The notes under the pieces are model-generated. The model saw only the letters and a program-made list of their open reading frames with translations, ran no database searches and was not told where the DNA came from. Below, piece by piece: positions 27,661-37,981 of a DNA stretch of 64,000 nucleotides. The DNA comes from Vagococcus penaei (lineage in GTDB: Bacteria > Bacillota > Bacilli > Lactobacillales > Vagococcaceae). A program made the position numbers and the translations under genes. Within the stretch, counting starts at the first letter, position 1. Each line of letters opens with the position of its first letter. Where the stretch lies: NCBI RefSeq assembly GCF_001998885.1, contig NZ_CP019609.1, positions 1,042,001-1,106,000 of the forward strand. Reading direction: 5' to 3'.

Positions 27661-28548
27661 TTACCAATTAGGTTCGTAGAAATTCCCCATAATCGTGACA
27701 TTTTCAGCAATACTAATAAATGCCTTAGGATCCGCTTCACGCATTGCAAATTGTAGCAATGGAATTTGGTCACGTGTAATAATTGAGATTAAAATCGTTT
27801 CTTTTTCTCGATTATACGCCCCTTCAACATCATTAATAATGGTAATCCCCCGACGAATACGTGTTTGGAATTCCTCAATCACGCGGTCAGCCTGTGTTGT
27901 CACAATCATTACCTGCATTTTCTTTTGTCGGGTATAAACCATATCAACAACCTTACCATTGACAAAAATAGAAAAGGCACTGTAAAAAGCATATGGCCAA
28001 CCAAATAGAAATCCTGACATTAAAATAATACATGTATTAAAGATAATATTTAACGACCCTACATTACGTCCAGTTGCTTTACGAATCGACACACTCACAA
28101 TATCAAGACCACCCGATGATAATCCACCTTTTAAAGCTAATCCCACGCCTAAGCCACAAATTCCCCCACCAAAAATGGCACAGATAATTGGGTCTTTTGA
28201 CAAGGTTGTAATCGGGACAATCTGAATGAAAAATGACGTCATAAAGACCGAAATCATCGTAAAAATCGTAAATCGTCTGCTAATTTTAAACCAAGCGAGA
28301 ATAAATAATGGAATATTTAAGCAATAAAGAACTACCCCCATTGGTAGATGTGTTCCCGAAAGCTTTTGTGTCAACGTCACAATAATTTGTCCTAAACCTG
28401 TTACACCACTGGCGTAAATATGCCCTGGTTGCCAGAACATATTTAACGCAATAGCCTGTAAAATACCATTTACAATAGCCATGGAAATTTTTTCCATATA
28501 AATACTACCGCCAAGGCCATCTTTCCAGTTTTTGAATGTTGTCATCAT
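27661..28548 (-). CDS. YitT family membrane protein (DUF161/DUF2179, 295 aa)
   Basis: Integral membrane protein with five or six hydrophobic segments in the first ~205 residues (MFWQPGHIYASGVTGLGQII, GGLSSGGLDIVSVS). A cytoplasmic DUF2179 domain of about 80 aa follows. The biochemical role of this family is not established. It follows aspS by 39 bp on the same strand and may be cotranscribed. The true start could be the second Met. Confidence 0.88.
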   Translation of the reverse strand: MMTTFKNWKDGLGGSIYMEKISMAIVNGILQAIALNMFWQPGHIYASGVTGLGQIIVTLTQKLSGTHLPMGVVLYCLNIPLFILAWFKISRRFTIFTMISVFMTSFFIQIVPITTLSKDPIICAIFGGGICGLGVGLALKGGLSSGGLDIVSVSIRKATGRNVGSLNIIFNTCIILMSGFLFGWPYAFYSAFSIFVNGKVVDMVYTRQKKMQVMIVTTQADRVIEEFQTRIRRGITIINDVEGAYNREKETILISIITRDQIPLLQFAMREADPKAFISIAENVTIMGNFYEPNW

Positions 28549-28587
28549 GATTTTTATTACTCCTTAATAATCAGCGCACTCAATCGT

Positions 28588-30357
28588 TTACTTGTCGTCA
28601 GTCGTTACATCTAATCCTAATTCAAATAATTGCAATGGTGACACAGCACTTGGTGCTGCAGTCATTAAGTCCATCGCTCGACCATTTTTAGGGAAAGCAA
28701 TTACTTCACGGATATTATCCTTTTTAGCTAATAGCATCACTAAGCGGTCTAAACCTAATGCAATACCGCCATGTGGTGGAAATCCGTATTCTAAAGCATC
28801 CATTAAGAAACCAAACTGTTCTTGTGCAGATTCTTTTGTAAAGCCTAACGCAGCAAACATATCTTCTTGGATCGAACGTTGGAAAATTCTTAGTGATCCG
28901 CCACCTAGCTCATAACCATTTAAAACCACATCATATGCTTCAGCATACACTTTTTCTGGCGCTGTTTTCAGTAGCTCAACATCACTCGCTTTTGGTAACG
29001 TAAATGGGTGATGAGCCGCTGTATAGCGACCTGCTTCTTCGTCATATTCTAATAATGGCCAATCAACAACCCATAAGAAATTAAACTTATCTTGGTCAAT
29101 CAAGTCTAACTCTTTTCCTAAACGATTACGCAATGCACCTAATGCAGCTGCAACAATGCTAGCTTTATCAGCACAGAACATCAATAAATCGCCCACTTCT
29201 GCCCCTGTTACTTCTTTTAATTCATCCTCAATTTCAGTTAAGAATTTAGCGATTGGTCCTTTCAAGCCATCTTCTTCAACTTTAACCCAAGCTAATCCCT
29301 TAGCTCCAAATTGGCCTAACCATGCACCTAAATTATCCATATCTTTACGTGAATATTTCGCAGCAGCACCTTTAGCGTTTAAAGCTTTCACAGATCCACC
29401 AGATTCAATCGCCGATGTAAAGACTTTAAATCCAGCAGGCTTAACAACATCTGCCACATCAATTAATTCCATGTCAAAACGCGTATCAGGCTTGTCACTA
29501 CCATATCGTGCCATTGCATCATCATAAGTCATGCGTGGGAAAGGTAACGTGATTTCTTGACCCATCACTTCTTTCATCACACGAGCCAACATATTTTCTG
29601 TGTACGTTTGAATTTCTTCAGCCGTTAAGAAACTAGTTTCGATGTCAACTTGGGTAAATTCTGGTTGACGATCACCACGTAAATCTTCATCACGGAAACA
29701 ACGTACGATTTGGTAATAACGATCAATTCCTGCACCCATTAATAATTGTTTTGTTGTTTGTGGTGATTGTGGTAGTGCGTAGAAGTGACCTGGATGGACA
29801 CGAGATGGGACTAAATAGTCACGTGCGCCTTCTGGTGTTGATTTAGCCAAGTAAGGTGTTTCAACATCAATAAAACCATTATCATTTAAATAGTCACGAA
29901 TGACACGTGATGTTTGGTGGCGTAAGCGCAATGTTTGATACATTTCTGGACGTCTTAAATCCATATAACGATACTTCATACGGACATCATCACTCACGAC
30001 TTGGTCACTATCCACTGAAAATGGTGGTGTTTTAGCTTTATTTAAAATAGTAATACCAGTTGCCATCACTTCAATATGACCTGTTGCCATCTTAGGGTTG
30101 ACTGCGGCAGTGTCACGACGTAAGACAGTTCCTGTTACTTCAATGACGTATTCACTACGACACTCATCAGCGATTTCCCATGCGCTTTTAGATTTTTCAG
30201 GATTAAAGACAATCTGGACAATCCCTTCACGGTCACGTAAATCGATAAAGATTAGCCCACCTAAATCACGACGTTTTTGAACCCAACCTTTTAAAGTAAC
30301 TTCTTTTTCTAAATCATTTTCAGATACTAAACCACAATAAGTTGTTCTTTTTCCCAT
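28588..30357 (-). CDS. aspS: Aspartyl-tRNA synthetase (589 aa)
   Basis: Class II synthetase charging tRNA-Asp. It has an N-terminal OB fold ([20 protein letters not shown]), motif 2 in [20 protein letters not shown], the bacterial GAD insertion (about 280-420) and motif 3 in [14 protein letters not shown]. Full length. A T-box leader precedes it, so transcription is controlled by charging of the cognate tRNA. In many relatives hisS lies directly upstream of aspS; here it does not, and the leader abuts aspS. Confidence 0.97.
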   Translation of the reverse strand: MGKRTTYCGLVSENDLEKEVTLKGWVQKRRDLGGLIFIDLRDREGIVQIVFNPEKSKSAWEIADECRSEYVIEVTGTVLRRDTAAVNPKMATGHIEVMATGITILNKAKTPPFSVDSDQVVSDDVRMKYRYMDLRRPEMYQTLRLRHQTSRVIRDYLNDNGFIDVETPYLAKSTPEGARDYLVPSRVHPGHFYALPQSPQTTKQLLMGAGIDRYYQIVRCFRDEDLRGDRQPEFTQVDIETSFLTAEEIQTYTENMLARVMKEVMGQEITLPFPRMTYDDAMARYGSDKPDTRFDMELIDVADVVKPAGFKVFTSAIESGGSVKALNAKGAAAKYSRKDMDNLGAWLGQFGAKGLAWVKVEEDGLKGPIAKFLTEIEDELKEVTGAEVGDLLMFCADKASIVAAALGALRNRLGKELDLIDQDKFNFLWVVDWPLLEYDEEAGRYTAAHHPFTLPKASDVELLKTAPEKVYAEAYDVVLNGYELGGGSLRIFQRSIQEDMFAALGFTKESAQEQFGFLMDALEYGFPPHGGIALGLDRLVMLLAKKDNIREVIAFPKNGRAMDLMTAAPSAVSPLQLFELGLDVTTDDK

Positions 30358-30390
30358 TTATTTTCTCTCCTCACATTTTTTAACTAATAA

Positions 30391-30453
30391 AAAAGTCCCT
30401 GCTAGTCATAAAAAACCAACAAGGACGAATGATATACACACGCGGTACCACCT
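30391..30453 (-). promoter_or_regulatory. T-box motif and terminator/antiterminator of the aspS leader
   Basis: The minus strand holds the T-box sequence AGGTGGTACCGCG (30441-30453), which pairs with the uncharged tRNA acceptor end. A terminator stem follows, GTCCTTGTTGG with CTAGCAGGGAC (30416-30426 and 30395-30405), plus a T-run. The full leader extends upstream to roughly 30620, including GAGAAGGTGAGCC and ACTCTGGAG elements of the Stem I region. A GAC triplet at 30538-30540 is a candidate Asp specifier, but I did not fold Stem I. Confidence 0.9.
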
Positions 30454-30641
30454 ATTTTTAAAATAGTCATTAAACTATTTTATCTCACACGATTAACGCT
30501 CGCTACGGAATGCCTTTTAAACATTCATCTCCAGAGTGTCTTTCCTTTTTTCATAGGTTGCTTTCAGCCACGGCTCACCTTCTCTAACGTAAATAAAAAA
30601 AGTACTTCCTCTTTCATTGATATTACCATCTATTATTACAT

Positions 30642-30670
30642 AAATTACTAAATTTCACACAAAATGTCAA
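30642..30670 (-). promoter_or_regulatory. Probable promoter of the aspS T-box leader
   Basis: On the minus strand a perfect -35 TTGACA (30665-30670) is followed after 17 bp by TAATTT (30642-30647). This places the transcript start about 30635, just before the T-box leader. Confidence 0.55.
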
Positions 30671-30751
30671 GTATCTTCGGCTTTATATTTCTACTCAATC
30701 GACAATATTTTTGCTATAATTAGATATATTACAAAAGAATGAGGAGCTAGC

Positions 30752-32065
30752 GTGAGAAATTCAGAAAATCAAAAAAATACAATTCGTTTATTTTTACTAA
30801 ATATTGCTGTTGTCGGTATTGTGCTACTCGGTTTTTATTTCATGCGTGGCAACAATCAAATTGTGACAGTTCAAACTGTCGCCTTAAATGTTCGTAATAG
30901 TCCAACGGTGGATGCAAAAATTATTTCACAAGTTCATCAAGAAGATAGAGTAACTATTAAAGATCGAAAAGATAACTGGTACCAAATTCAGTTACCTGAT
31001 AAAACAACTGGTTGGGTTCCCGACTGGCTAATTTTTGATGGTACATCAGGGCCTTATACTAGTTTACCTGGTGTCATCACACAAAGTAAAGTAGCCTTGA
31101 AAAAAGACCGTGAATCTAGTGCCAAAACAATCACCCACTTAAAACGTAAACAAGCTGTTACCATGACTTTAGAACTAAATGGATGGGTCAGAGTTCATAC
31201 AAGTGACAATCAATTTGGTTGGGTGAAATCTGAGGACGTTGCCGTTCGTAAAGGACAATTCCCTTCTCTCAAGGAAAAACAAGCACTCTATGTCGCGCTT
31301 AATGATGTTACCTTAAGGAATGAAGCCTCCCTTAACTCTGAATCACTTGGCAATTTAACTTACGGAACTGACGTTGAATTTATTGGCGAAGCTAACAACT
31401 GGTATCAAGTCCGAACTAAAAAGGGGACAGAAGGTTATTTACAAAAATGGGAACTGGCAAATTTCAAACTGTCCCCAGATGATAAACGTCCGGCCACACC
31501 AATGGCTGAATATGTGGTCATGTTAGACCCTGGCCATGGCGGCAGTGATCCAGGTGCTGAATCAAACGATGGCAAAGTTTTTGAGAAAAATGTAACCTTA
31601 GCAACTGCTCAAACAGTCAAAGCTTACCTTGAAAATGAAGGCTTTAAAGTGTTAATGACTCGTGAGAAAGATGACTTTGTCCCATTACATCAAATTGCTA
31701 CAAAAAGTAATGAAAGTGCTGCAGACGTCTTTATTAGCATGCACTATGATTCAACTGAATTACCAAACCAAGGTTCCGGTACAACAACGTTCTATCGTCA
31801 GGAAACGGATAAGCAATTAGCCAATATTATTAATAACAAGTTAGCTAATCAATTACCGCTAAATAATCGTGGTTTTGGTAATCAAGATTATCAAGTTTTA
31901 CGAGAAAATAAAAAGCCGGCTATCTTGATTGAACTAGGTTATATGAACAATGACACAGATGCACAATATGCACAGAGTAAAAAGTATCATACCTTTGTTG
32001 CTAAAGCAATCTACTCTGGTCTAGTCGACTACTTTAAACCAACTGATAGTCTGACAACTAATTAG
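30752..32065 (+). CDS. N-acetylmuramoyl-L-alanine amidase with SH3 domains (437 aa)
   Basis: Cell-wall hydrolase exported or anchored by an N-terminal membrane segment (about 10-32). Three SH3b wall-binding repeats follow (about 42-100, 107-165, 178-235; each with a VRNSP/LRNEAS-type start and GWV or GYL). A zinc-dependent Amidase_3 domain spans 250-430: first His in DPGHGGSDPG, Glu in FEKNVTL, His in SMHYDS and Glu in ILIELGYMNN. It starts at GTG 30752 after GAGGAG, with an extended -10 (TGCTATAAT) upstream. It is divergent from aspS and ends at a strong terminator. Confidence 0.93.
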   Translation: MRNSENQKNTIRLFLLNIAVVGIVLLGFYFMRGNNQIVTVQTVALNVRNSPTVDAKIISQVHQEDRVTIKDRKDNWYQIQLPDKTTGWVPDWLIFDGTSGPYTSLPGVITQSKVALKKDRESSAKTITHLKRKQAVTMTLELNGWVRVHTSDNQFGWVKSEDVAVRKGQFPSLKEKQALYVALNDVTLRNEASLNSESLGNLTYGTDVEFIGEANNWYQVRTKKGTEGYLQKWELANFKLSPDDKRPATPMAEYVVMLDPGHGGSDPGAESNDGKVFEKNVTLATAQTVKAYLENEGFKVLMTREKDDFVPLHQIATKSNESAADVFISMHYDSTELPNQGSGTTTFYRQETDKQLANIINNKLANQLPLNNRGFGNQDYQVLRENKKPAILIELGYMNNDTDAQYAQSKKYHTFVAKAIYSGLVDYFKPTDSLTTN

Positions 32066-32079
32066 CTAGAAAACAAATA

Positions 32080-32126
32080 AATAAGCGTGATTATGAAGCT
32101 TTATCACTTCATAATCACGCTTATTT
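32080..32126. terminator. Terminator between amidase and glpF
   Basis: A perfect 19-bp stem (AATAAGCGTGATTATGAAG with its complement) and 9-nt loop, flanked by A's and T's. Shared by convergent genes. Confidence 0.85.
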
Positions 32127-32139
32127 TTAATTATTTGCT

Positions 32140-32859
32140 TTAAATTGGAATAAAGCCCCAAATGATTGCTGCTAAAGCTCCACCAACAAACGGTCCCACG
32201 ACTGGTACCCAAGCGTAACCCCAATTAGACTCACCTTTATTTTTAATTGGTAAAATTTGGTGAGCAATACGTGGTCCTAAATCCCGTGCTGGGTTAATCG
32301 CATATCCTGTAGGTCCTCCTAACGATAGACCGATGGAAACAATTAACAAACCAACTACAACAGGATTTAATCCACCTGCAAATTCTGATTGTGAAAATGC
32401 CAATAATGAAAAGACTAAAACAAACGTTCCAATCAACTCAGTAATCATGTTAGCAATTGGACTTGAAATAGCTGGTCCAGTTGCAAAGACGCCTAAAATT
32501 GTTCCAGAATCTTCTGTTGCTTCCCAATGTGGCATATAAGTAATCCAAACCAAAATCCCACCAACAATTGCTCCAGCAGTTTGAGCTAAAATAAATGGCA
32601 CTACTAAGCCCCAATCAAAATTACCTGACATTGCCATTCCTAAAGTTACGGCTGGATTAATATGTGCTGGTCCCATGTAACCTGAAGCAAATACTGCTAC
32701 GGTTACGGCTAAGCCCCAACCTAATGTAATAGCAACCCAACCAGCATCTTTGGCTTTACTTTTCGCTAAACTTACACCTGCAACGACACCATCACCTAAC
32801 AGGACCAAAATCATTGTCCCTAAAAACTCACTAAAAATTTGTACACCTTCTGTACCCAT
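32140..32859 (-). CDS. glpF: Glycerol uptake facilitator (aquaglyceroporin, 239 aa)
   Basis: Membrane channel of the MIP family for glycerol diffusion. Six membrane segments and both NPA boxes are present: HINPAVT (near residue 67) and AINPARD (near 190). The Asp after the second NPA is the mark of glycerol facilitators over water channels. It lies downstream of glpK, 104 bp away with a hairpin between. Together they take up and trap glycerol as glycerol-3-phosphate. Glycerol-phosphate oxidase, often in the same operon, is not present here. Confidence 0.94.
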   Translation of the reverse strand: MGTEGVQIFSEFLGTMILVLLGDGVVAGVSLAKSKAKDAGWVAITLGWGLAVTVAVFASGYMGPAHINPAVTLGMAMSGNFDWGLVVPFILAQTAGAIVGGILVWITYMPHWEATEDSGTILGVFATGPAISSPIANMITELIGTFVLVFSLLAFSQSEFAGGLNPVVVGLLIVSIGLSLGGPTGYAINPARDLGPRIAHQILPIKNKGESNWGYAWVPVVGPFVGGALAAIIWGFIPI

Positions 32860-32913
32860 TTCATTTCCTCCTTAATAAAAATAACCCAGTATTATAATAT
32901 AATTGCTTAAGAT

Positions 32914-32950
32914 AACAACAGTTAACAAGATAGACTTGTTAACTGTTGTT
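32914..32950 (-). terminator. Hairpin between glpK and glpF
   Basis: AACAACAGTTAACAAG pairs over its length with TTGTTAACTGTTGTT across a short loop. No good U-tract follows, so it is more likely an mRNA-stabilising or partial-termination stem than a full stop. Confidence 0.5.
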
Positions 32951-32963
32951 TCAAAATTAATGC

Positions 32964-34493
<1,530 letters not shown>

Positions 34494-34502
34494 CTATTTA
34501 AG

Positions 34503-34526
34503 ATAGCGCTTTCTTTGCGTATTATA
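34503..34526 (-). promoter_or_regulatory. glpK promoter -10 and candidate cre site
   Basis: On the minus strand TATAAT (34521-34526) has a TTGTTA 16 bp upstream. Just downstream AGAAAGCGCTATCT (34503-34516) resembles cre with one mismatch in the core consensus. CcpA bound there would block glpK transcription on preferred sugars. Confidence 0.5.
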
Positions 34527-34546
34527 ATCATACCCTTTTATGTAAC

Positions 34547-34597
34547 AACAATTCCGTCATTTATTTTTTTTATTTTAAAATTATTGACGGAATTGTT
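34547..34597. terminator. Inverted repeat downstream of the Mga-like gene
   Basis: Perfect 13-bp arms (AACAATTCCGTCA and complement) around a 25-bp AT-rich loop, between the Mga-like gene and glpK. It could end the upstream transcript on the minus strand, although there is no clear U-tract. It is also well placed to be an operator for glpK. Confidence 0.45.
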
Positions 34598-34631
34598 ATT
34601 CTGTAACTACTAACATTCTCTAAAACCTCAA

Positions 34632-36071
34632 TCATAAGTATATATCTGTTAGTACAGCCGCATATTTTTCATGGTAAATTTGTCGAATGTACTGTTTAAT
34701 TTGTGCAATATCAAAACTCGTTCCTAACTCTGACAAAACATAATGATGCGTTTGATAACGACATGACTGTTCATTGGTAATAATTAAGTCATACGTTTGA
34801 CTCGCACAATACTCTTGGCAAACAACTCCATTCAAACTGTTAAGTTGTACACTTATCATTTGGAAGGCAGCTTCTTTAAATAAGTGTGTTGTATTTAAGT
34901 CGATTCCAACCATGATGTTCCGACTAATTTGACGATCAACTAATAAAAGAGTACATAAATATTTTAATTCTGTTAAATAATCTAGACCAGTTATTGGAGC
35001 CGCTTTGGGTAATAAACGATCACGGGCAACCGTCAATAAATGAGTCGATAACCTCTTAATATTATGACTCGATAAAGACTCCTCTAGTTGCCAAAAGTGC
35101 GACGTTGATGAGACTTCAATATCACCTTTAAAAAAATAAAGCCTTGGGTGATTGGATGCGAGTTGGTAATACGTCCATGCTTCTAATTCACTTGTCAATT
35201 GGATAGGTCGATAATAGCGCAAGACACACTCCAAAACAAGAGTATCAGTTATCGCAGTAGGCGTCGCATGGGAGCGCTCGTAATTATACTCTTTAAAATC
35301 TTCTTCCGATAAAATAGACATAGATAGAATAAAAATAAATTGCATTATGGCCTCTTCTTCTTCTAATTCTAGTGCATAATGTCCTAATGATCGAAAAACA
35401 AGTTCACGCAACGTTAAATAGAGCGGGTCATTTTGATAGGGTTGAAATAATTGAGGTAATTTGCCAAATTTTTTGTGGCGATAACCCATGCGCTTTTGCG
35501 AAATGGTTACCCATAAATTTAAACGTGTCTTACTTTCTTTAGACAACGATTGAAATAATTTTTTCTCTAATAAGCTGACAAGTGGATGAGTTGGTAGTTT
35601 TTTATGTTCTGGAAAATTATGATCGATGCACCAAAATAATTGAAAATAGAAATAACGAATTTGATGTTCATCACCTACTAATTTACCTTGCCAAATCATT
35701 AAGTCAAACTCAGTCAAACAGCTGTTCAGCTCTTTAATTTTTCTAAATAGCGTTGATTCACTAATCTTAAGATTAGATGCTAAAGCAACTGTCGAAAATT
35801 CGGGATTTGAAAATAGATAGGTCATAATTTTATATTTGAGGGAATCTTGATAAAAGTCTTTTTCAACTTGTTTTAATGAAAAGTTATGCGATAACGTGAT
35901 AGCTAGTATTTCACCATCAAAATCAAGTGTAATCGCATCTTGGTATTTTTTTAAATACTCAATCAACTCGGTGATATATGTTTCTAATGACGCTTTTGAT
36001 AAGTTTAGATAGGCTACCATCTCCTGAAAACGCATTGTGCCACCTGAAATAATTAATTTTTTTAACAACAA
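34632..36071 (-). CDS. Mga/AtxA-like helix-turn-helix regulator (479 aa)
   Basis: Large transcription regulator. The N-terminal Mga-type helix-turn-helix is FQEMVAYLNLSKASLETYI (about 15-35). A second, winged HTH covers about 80-120 (TVALASNLKISESTLFRKIKEL). A long PRD-like helical middle and an EIIB-like end follow. The length fits the Mga family (about 480-530). It follows the NADH-oxidase-like gene by 33 bp on the same strand and precedes glpK. This suggests it senses sugar or glycerol metabolism, but no target can be named from sequence. Confidence 0.8.
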   Translation of the reverse strand: MLLKKLIISGGTMRFQEMVAYLNLSKASLETYITELIEYLKKYQDAITLDFDGEILAITLSHNFSLKQVEKDFYQDSLKYKIMTYLFSNPEFSTVALASNLKISESTLFRKIKELNSCLTEFDLMIWQGKLVGDEHQIRYFYFQLFWCIDHNFPEHKKLPTHPLVSLLEKKLFQSLSKESKTRLNLWVTISQKRMGYRHKKFGKLPQLFQPYQNDPLYLTLRELVFRSLGHYALELEEEEAIMQFIFILSMSILSEEDFKEYNYERSHATPTAITDTLVLECVLRYYRPIQLTSELEAWTYYQLASNHPRLYFFKGDIEVSSTSHFWQLEESLSSHNIKRLSTHLLTVARDRLLPKAAPITGLDYLTELKYLCTLLLVDRQISRNIMVGIDLNTTHLFKEAAFQMISVQLNSLNGVVCQEYCASQTYDLIITNEQSCRYQTHHYVLSELGTSFDIAQIKQYIRQIYHEKYAAVLTDIYL

Positions 36072-36104
36072 TATTTGTTTAGCTTCTTTTTTTCTAAGAA
36101 ATCA

Positions 36105-37433
36105 TTATAGTTCACACTCATCAACATCCTTTTGTCGAAAAATATCAGAAAATTTCAGTGAATTGGTGTACTGCGGTTGATAAAAATAATTGCCCGTTTT
36201 AAACTCATCAATTGTCAACTCTTGCTCTACAGCTAAAGCATAGACATTTATTTTATCTAAAATTGGTGATTTGGACATCAGTTGAGCTCCTAATATCACA
36301 TGACTCGTTTGATCAATAACGATTTTGACACGCATCACTTTTTGCCTAGTACCCACAGCCGAAAGTTCTAGAAGGTCAATTCGACTAATGACAGGTGCAT
36401 CATGATACATATAGGCTTCTTCTTCTGTTAAACCACAACTGGCTAAATAATAATCAAAAAGATAAGTCCCAATTGTTCGAACGACTGGTGTCATTTTTTC
36501 TTGCAACGACACTAAATTTTTCGCGCATAACTCACCTGTTTGGATGGCATGACTAATTAGTGGCATATAAATTTTTTCATTAGTTCCTTTTAATGGTAAT
36601 TGAATTAAGTCCCCAATCGCAAAAACTCCAGGAATTGACGTTTCAAGATATTCATTAGTCGCTAATGTTCGATCACTATTTTTTTGTAACGCGTCAAAAA
36701 AATCAACATCTCGTGGACGAACATTCGTTGCTAAAACAACCGTATCAACTTCATATTCCTGACGTTGTGTTGTCACCTTAAATCGCTTAGGTGGGCATAT
36801 TTTTTTGACTTGTTTCACCGTTTCTCTAGAATATAACGTCACTTGAGGATACGTTTTTAAATGGGTTAAAAATGGTTGCAGAAAATCATCGTCAAAATAT
36901 TTTGACAATGGATAAGATAAACTTTCCAATAGAACAAGCTTTTTATTACTATAACGTAATGAGCTAGCTAATTCCATTCCAGCCTGACCCGCACCAACAA
37001 TCGCAACACTATCGCTTTGAAGCAACTGCTTCAAACTATACTCAGCCGATGTGACGTCTTTGTAAGTCAATACATCTTGGTAATCGTCTTTTAAGCGTGA
37101 AGACAGCTGTTGAGAGCCTGTTGCTAAAACTAATCGATCATAGGTAAAATTTCCTCTTGTCGTTATAACTTCGTTGTTTTCATAATCAATCGACATCACA
37201 ATGGTATCTAATTCAAGTTGCACTCCAGCAGCCAATAAATCTTGCGCTTGTAAAAAATACGCCTCTTGCAATGATGCAATCGTATGATTAAAATACAAGC
37301 TTAACCCACAAGGTAAATATCCCAATTTTTTTTCTTTATCAATCAGACAGACCGAGGCCGTTGGATACAATTCTTTTGCCTTAAGTGCACAATGAACTCC
37401 TCCAAATGACCCTCCAACAATGACAATATTCAT
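36105..37433 (-). CDS. NADH oxidase / CoA-disulfide reductase-like flavoprotein (442 aa)
   Basis: FAD-dependent pyridine-nucleotide-disulfide oxidoreductase, class III. The N-terminal FAD motif is IVGGSFGGVHCA. The single redox Cys is in LGYLPCGLSLY, at the position of Cys42 in NADH oxidase/peroxidase. The NAD motif is VAIVGAGQAGMELA and the second FAD motif is IPGVFAIGDLI. A dimerisation domain ends the protein. Whether it makes water from oxygen, reduces peroxide or reduces CoA disulfide cannot be told. It is probably cotranscribed with the Mga-like regulator. Confidence 0.87.
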   Translation of the reverse strand: MNIVIVGGSFGGVHCALKAKELYPTASVCLIDKEKKLGYLPCGLSLYFNHTIASLQEAYFLQAQDLLAAGVQLELDTIVMSIDYENNEVITTRGNFTYDRLVLATGSQQLSSRLKDDYQDVLTYKDVTSAEYSLKQLLQSDSVAIVGAGQAGMELASSLRYSNKKLVLLESLSYPLSKYFDDDFLQPFLTHLKTYPQVTLYSRETVKQVKKICPPKRFKVTTQRQEYEVDTVVLATNVRPRDVDFFDALQKNSDRTLATNEYLETSIPGVFAIGDLIQLPLKGTNEKIYMPLISHAIQTGELCAKNLVSLQEKMTPVVRTIGTYLFDYYLASCGLTEEEAYMYHDAPVISRIDLLELSAVGTRQKVMRVKIVIDQTSHVILGAQLMSKSPILDKINVYALAVEQELTIDEFKTGNYFYQPQYTNSLKFSDIFRQKDVDECEL

Positions 37434-37516
37434 TTAATTCCCCCCTAAGCACTCTCCAAATAATCCTAGTCAAAAAAGAGCTGAAGCCCTTCAAATAGAC
37501 TTCAAACTCTAACGCT

Positions 37517-37963
37517 TTATTTATGATCAGTATCAAAGATAATGGTTACAGGACCATCATTATCAATCGCTACAGTCATGTGTTCACCAAACTGACCCTC
37601 AGCTACTCTTAGGCCTTCTGCACGTAAGCCTTCATTAAAATAATGATACAACTCACGTGCAATATCTGGGGCTGCCGATTTACTAAAACTTGGGCGATTG
37701 CCTTTTTTGGTATCAGCTAATAACGTAAATTGCGAAATCGATAAAATTGCGCCGTTCACTTGGTGAATATCTAAGTTCATCTTACCAGCTTCATCTTCAA
37801 ACACTCGTAACTTACTAATCTTTTTAATCAGGTAGTCCGCTTCAACTTGAGTATCCCCTTCTTGAACGCCAACCAATAGAACGTAACCGTGTTGAATCTC
37901 ACCAACGACGTCAACACCTACAGTCACGCAACCTTTTGTCACTTTTTGTAATACGACCTTCAT
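37517..37963 (-). CDS. dtd: D-aminoacyl-tRNA deacylase (148 aa)
   Basis: Hydrolyses D-amino acids and glycine mischarged on tRNAs. Both family motifs are present: SISQFTLLAD (near 80) and the Gly-cisPro motif DNDGPVTII near the C-terminus. Length is typical. It follows relA by 18 bp on the same strand, the classical Firmicute relA-dtd pair. Confidence 0.96.
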   Translation of the reverse strand: MKVVLQKVTKGCVTVGVDVVGEIQHGYVLLVGVQEGDTQVEADYLIKKISKLRVFEDEAGKMNLDIHQVNGAILSISQFTLLADTKKGNRPSFSKSAAPDIARELYHYFNEGLRAEGLRVAEGQFGEHMTVAIDNDGPVTIIFDTDHK

Positions 37964-37981
37964 GAATTCTCACACTCCAGA

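Noticed and set aside
28592-30280. Several plus-strand open frames of 60-123 codons opposite aspS
   Set aside because: They are antisense shadows of a well-conserved synthetase gene, with no RBS or recognisable domain.
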